The notes under the pieces were generated by a model. The model was not told where the DNA came from and did no database searches. It saw only the letters and a list, made by a program, of their open reading frames with translations. A stretch of DNA of 64,000 bases from Notospermus geniculatus. Its lineage: Eukaryota; Nemertea; Pilidiophora; Heteronemertea; Lineidae. This document shows, piece after piece, positions 60,070-64,000 of the stretch. Positions within the stretch are counted from its first letter, which is position 1. Each line of letters begins with the position of its first letter. The stretch lies in the NCBI GenBank assembly GCA_002633025.1, contig NMRB01000053.1:208364-272363 (forward strand), written 5' to 3'. The position numbers were made by a program, and so were the translations under genes.

Positions 60070-60250
60070 CCTTGGCAGCGTAGTGGTTATAACATCCGCT
60101 TAAGAAGCAATAGGTCCTGGTTCAAATCTGGGCCATATGGGACTAAACATCCCTGGTTCTTTCAGTCCATCGCATTGGACAGTAAGCTGTGGTGCCTTGT
60201 ACCTTGTGCCATTGCAAGGGCAAGTAGAGGACCCCATTAATGTGAGGAAC
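60070..60250 (+). mobile_element. tRNA-derived SINE
   Basis: GGCAGCGTAGTGGTTATAAC holds an A-box-like start, and GGTTCAAATCT at 60119-60129 fits the B box. The spacing of about 35 bases is that of a tRNA gene, but pairing of the acceptor ends is poor. A non-tRNA tail with TGCCTTGTACCTTGTGCC follows. Confidence 0.6.
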
Positions 60251-61605
60251 ATGAGTAACTTGAGATGGCCTCTGCCATACTTACCATGGCCAATAATGCT
60301 ATGGCTTCAGCGCTGACAGAAAATCTAGGCCTACAAAGTCACCTACACCTGAGGTCCGAGTTAAAATATCTGCCTGTGTAGGTGTGTGTCTTTTTCCTGT
60401 CCCGCTTACTCTTTGGTAACTCTGCCTCTGTGTCTGCATATCACTCATCCAGCTTAGTGAAGGAGTCATCAACAATATTTGCCTACAGCAGAAACCGTTT
60501 TGCCGATACTGCCTAACACAATATCTTGTTCTTTCTTGTGCTGCCTCCTTGTCAAAGTAAAAATTGCAACATGTCCAAAGCATGTCATTCTCCATTGGGC
60601 AGAGATGCTTGGCATACCGGCGGCATTCTTTTTAGAATGTTTATGGGATGGACGTTGCTCAGGAAGATATTGCATATGCATGTTCTCCTTGGTTTTCGTT
60701 CATTGCTTATTGGATCAGTGTGGAACAGTGTTAACCCTTCTGCACTGCAATGTGTAGGAAAATTATTCAGGGAGGAAACTCGAAGTTGAAATCTGTAGCT
60801 AGTCAAGAACTTATCGAAAACAATCTTGCCCCAAGGTCTCTAAATCAGAACCTGGGTGAAGTTTGTGACATGGAAGTGGACCCAGGATACAATTTCACTT
60901 GATGACATCAAACCTGGGTACACTTTATGTGTATCCAGGGCGACAATAACCCCTTCAGCCTTAGTATTTAATAAATGAAAGAGATAGTGATGTAGAATTG
61001 GTGAGCAGAAAGTAAGGAAGAAGCAGCTGAAAGGAGAGGAAGGGGAAAAAGATATGAAAGATGTGAAAAAAGGAGCGAAGAAGAGAACATCAAAGATGAA
61101 AGCCAAAACACTTTATATGTTGGCTTATATTACGTTTGTTGAATATGTTGTCAAAAAGAAATGTTGACCTCAGCACTGACTATCTGCCTCCTTCATTTCA
61201 AGATGTGACACAAGTGCACACTTTTTGTCTGCGATAGTTCGTTACAAATGTAAAAGTTCACTAAAATCGCGAATAGGGGGAAGTCTCTCAGATTGTAAAG
61301 GTTTATCTTTCTCACACAGCAGATCTATGGATGAAAGATTGTTTCATGTTTTCTGATAGATGAACAGAACTGTTTTCAGCTTTCTTCACAATTGCGAATG
61401 CTGAGTGGAAAAAAATCGCATGAAGCTTTCTCAGATTGATCAAAGTTAATCATGTAATGGTATCTTCTTTGGTGGATGTTAAATGTTTTTGAACTGCGGA
61501 TTCACAACTTAGCATGATGTGTTCTCCTTGATCAGTCATCCATTCAAGACGTCATTGTAAACATGGTGCTCTTCCCGTAAATACCGTGAACCAAGTTTGG
61601 GCAAT

Positions 61606-61724
61606 GGCTGGTATTCATAAAAGATAGCAAATGCTTTTGCTTAAGATTTGCACAGCGGGGTCCAATGTAAATGTACTACAGAACGTGAAGGAAAAGCATT
61701 TGCTAGCTTTTATGAATATCAGCC
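61606..61724. mobile_element. Hairpin element, AAAGCATTT family
   Basis: GGCTGGTATTCATAAAAG and CTTTTATGAATATCAGCC are inverted with one mismatch. Inner arms AGCAAATGCTTTTGCTT / GAAAAGCATTTGCT match the copies at 45590 and 54983. Confidence 0.7.
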
Positions 61725-62190
61725 ATGTCTTGTATACCCACTCACTTAATATAAGGACAATGGTGTTGATTGCAAATTTCATTCAGTCCTTCAGATGATT
61801 AACTGAACCATATTTTCATGAATATAAAGTCTTCACATAAACATTCCTTTTTCTACACAACTCCAAATGAACTGATGGTGACTAAATTCATAGTAATCAA
61901 GTCTGACATGTTCTGTTAAGCCCGTTTTTTAACTTTCCCATGAGATGTATGTTGATGATTCAGGTAAGTGTTCATGGAACTTCATCACTGGTGACAGCTT
62001 GAACCCAGTGAGCTCTACCATAACCAGAGAGTGTGACTGTTCAATTGTTTAGACCGATTTCGGGCCTTCAGTAGACTCACTGGTATCTTTTGTGGTACTT
62101 TTAGGGTTGACAGGTACCACAGGATACTACCTCGCACTCGCTGCTCAGTTTTCCCCTTACAGCGAGGCTATGGGAGGGCCCCGTTATGGG

Positions 62191-62450
62191 TGGCGTCCAC
62201 TAGAGCACCGACAACATTTGGAACGGTTGCGGAAGCAAATTGTGTCATTTCGTCATGCTTCCGCGTCAATGACTATTGGGCATTTTGCCCTCTCCCGAAA
62301 GTGCAGAAACCCTAGAAATGCCTAGAAATGTTTAGGAATGATAAAGACAGTGAACGGAACCTTTCAGGAATATGCGGAGAGGTTGCTGAATGAATGTGGA
62401 TTTAGTATAAATTTGCGTTCCGCGTCTTGTCCGCACCCTAGTGGATGTCA
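62191..62450. mobile_element. Candidate 260-bp element with imperfect inverted ends
   Basis: TGGCGTCCACTAGAGCACCG and GGAACG at the left partly match the reverse of GCGTTCC and CCGCACCCTAGTGGATGTCA at the right. Old or divergent; no target duplication found. Confidence 0.4.
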
Positions 62451-62766
62451 GGTTTAAGCAGTTTACCAATAGAACAACCACACTGGTAATTCAGCCATGA
62501 GATTGGGCTTCTGGCCAGAGGATGAACGTTACTTTTCTTGTCACAAGAACTGACTCATGATAAAGATATATCGACTAGTGGCTGACAGAGATCATTTGTA
62601 GCAAGTATAGTGCATTATGATAGAGTATGTAGCCTACTACCCAACCTATTTTATCCATCATTTCCATAGTTTCATCCAAGCAGATTTAATTCACTGCATT
62701 GATGTATTGAAATGGATACAATGCTTTTCTGTTTCTCTCTGACAGTCGTAAATGGACATTTGTTTG

Positions 62767-63526
62767 GGTAGTATGTAAACATTGAAACGTTTCAAAAGAA
62801 ACGAGCCAAATGAAACGACCCAAAATGTTTTAAAAAATACGAAAAATCATAACAAAAATACCAAAAACCTATATTATTTTACATTGTATGAATAGAGGAA
62901 TGTGGATTACCCGATGCCTTCATGATTTTTATCATCATTTTAGCTTTTTCTGCAATTTCTTAGCCAGATTTAGGCTACACTGCGGGGAACGATGTCACAT
63001 TTTCCTCTCGCCAACCTCGCACCCCTCATAATGGAATGATCGGAGTACGCTAATTGGTTGGAATGCTCATGGCTTATTATCTATTGACAACTCGCATGCA
63101 CATTGTGTTACAAACTTTGCCCAATATCAAAAACAATATATTTTGAAGACGTTTTGAGGCCTCACACAAATTCCTCACAGAAAATAACCATGGTGAGTGA
63201 CATTATAGAGAAAGTATATGATAAAAGGTATTAATAATCGCATAGAGAATTTCTGAAGCGACGACTTCCATATTTGGGATTGGAGACCTTGAACATTGAA
63301 TGAATGGGAAGCATGGTGTCATGTAAACAATAACAACACGTGTATTTTGAGCCGGAGACGTGTGTTTTGAGAGATTTTAATGCTATTATGCCATGAAAGT
63401 GCCAAAAATGAACTGGAAATAACAAAATTACACCGTTTCTGCCATGCAACTTCAGATTTAGCATGTTTTTTGGGTCGTTTCATTTGGCTCGTTTCTTTTG
63501 AAACGTTTCAATGTTTACATACTACC
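62767..63526. mobile_element. 760-bp Mutator-like (MULE) non-autonomous element
   Basis: Inverted repeats of about 55-60 bp: the left starts GGTAGTATGTAAACATTGAA and the right ends TTCAATGTTTACATACTACC. A perfect 9-bp target duplication, ATTTGTTTG, flanks it (62758-62766, 63527-63535). Long terminal repeats and 9-bp targets are features of Mutator-like elements. The interior has only short open frames and no transposase motif. Confidence 0.85.
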
Positions 63527-64000
63527 ATTTGTTTGCATTCTTTTCTGACAGTCATCATCAGCGTAGCAGTTACAGCTCTGGACTCTGTGTGCATGCAGTA
63601 ACATGGGCGATTGCTGTGTCTCTTTAGACATAACGTTCTCCTCAGGGACTTGGCCTCTTGGTATCGAATGTCAAGTGCTAGTTGTAAGATGATGATATGT
63701 CAATCTAGTTGCTTATAAAGATGGGATTTTCCCATGTACATGTACGCACAATGGTCTGTTCTTTTTTATGGTGTGTGTCTAGGAACCTCACAGTCTGGTG
63801 ATGAAAATAACCCAATACTGTCTCAAGCAAAAGCTTCTCTATCTTGGATTTATTTTGTTTGTTAGGGTTGGCCATGAACATTGAGGAAATGGTGGGTATG
63901 CGGGGTTCACAGGGTTTGAAACAGATGGGGCGCGGTGACGTCACACGGTTACTGTTATCGGGAGCCGCTGCCGCACGCACATCCTCCGTATGACACTGAT

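Larger units (their letters stand above)
37203..64000 (+). other. Probable neurexin intron (at least 26.8 kb)
   Basis: No LNS2 or later neurexin exon is recognised on the plus strand to the window end, consistent with the very long first introns of neurexin genes. The interval carries the transposons, SINEs, duplication, gap and pseudogene listed separately. A GC-rich patch at 38860-39150 has short open frames but no recognisable product. Stretches from 50 to 53.9 kb and 55.1 to 56.3 kb show nothing I can support. Confidence 0.6.

Noticed and set aside
60070-60145. Functional tRNA gene
   Set aside because: Box spacing is good, but acceptor-stem ends do not pair and a SINE-like tail continues.
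61000-61106. Signal or membrane protein on the minus strand (Phe/Ser-rich frame 60840-61106)
   Set aside because: It arises from a purine-rich low-complexity stretch (GAAAGGAGAGGAAGGGG), with no family signal.

Overview
This is a eukaryotic window of intron-rich animal DNA. It has a Pax1/9 paired-box gene, the first coding exon of an alpha-neurexin, and three tandem genes for small secreted PAN/apple-like proteins. These genes, the abundance of palindromic words such as TAGGCCTA and TACATGTA, and the dense load of small inverted-repeat transposons suggest a marine invertebrate deuterostome (hemichordate, echinoderm or cephalochordate). The sequence alone does not let me choose between these. 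Runs of N and single Ns show a draft assembly.

Region 1 (1-8500) holds three head-to-tail copies of a four-exon gene on the minus strand. Exon A encodes a signal peptide and exons B, C and D each encode one cysteine-containing domain. All exon junctions are phase 1. The first copy is cut by the left edge; the other two give predicted proteins of 312 and 301 residues. A few hundred bases upstream of each start are shared between copies. The introns carry different transposon insertions, and sister copies preserve some of the empty sites.

Region 2 (8500-20700) holds Pax1/9 on the minus strand. A four-base coding part of exon 1 (ATGG, 19507-19510) splices to a large exon (16337-17127) with the paired domain and an octapeptide. 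A CCAAT-rich segment lies upstream. The 8.5-16 kb stretch downstream is mostly repeats, with two unproven exon candidates.

Region 3 (20700-36300) has no recognised gene. It contains foldback elements, two adjacent TTA-flanked palindromes, an AGGTCA-rich minisatellite, a 793-bp element, a CGTC-rich tandem repeat broken by a gap, and a pair of 39-bp repeats.

Region 4 (36322-64000) starts with the neurexin exon on the plus strand: signal peptide, first LNS domain, first EGF, and a phase-1 splice donor. No further neurexin exon is recognised, so the rest is probably its first coding intron. It contains a 1.5-kb duplication around an assembly gap, a decayed coding remnant split by a transposon, two tRNA-derived SINEs, a three-copy hairpin family, and a 760-bp Mutator-like element with 9-bp target duplications.

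The genes do not form an operon or pathway. Pax1/9 is a developmental transcription factor, neurexin a synaptic adhesion receptor, and the PAN genes a local secreted-protein family.
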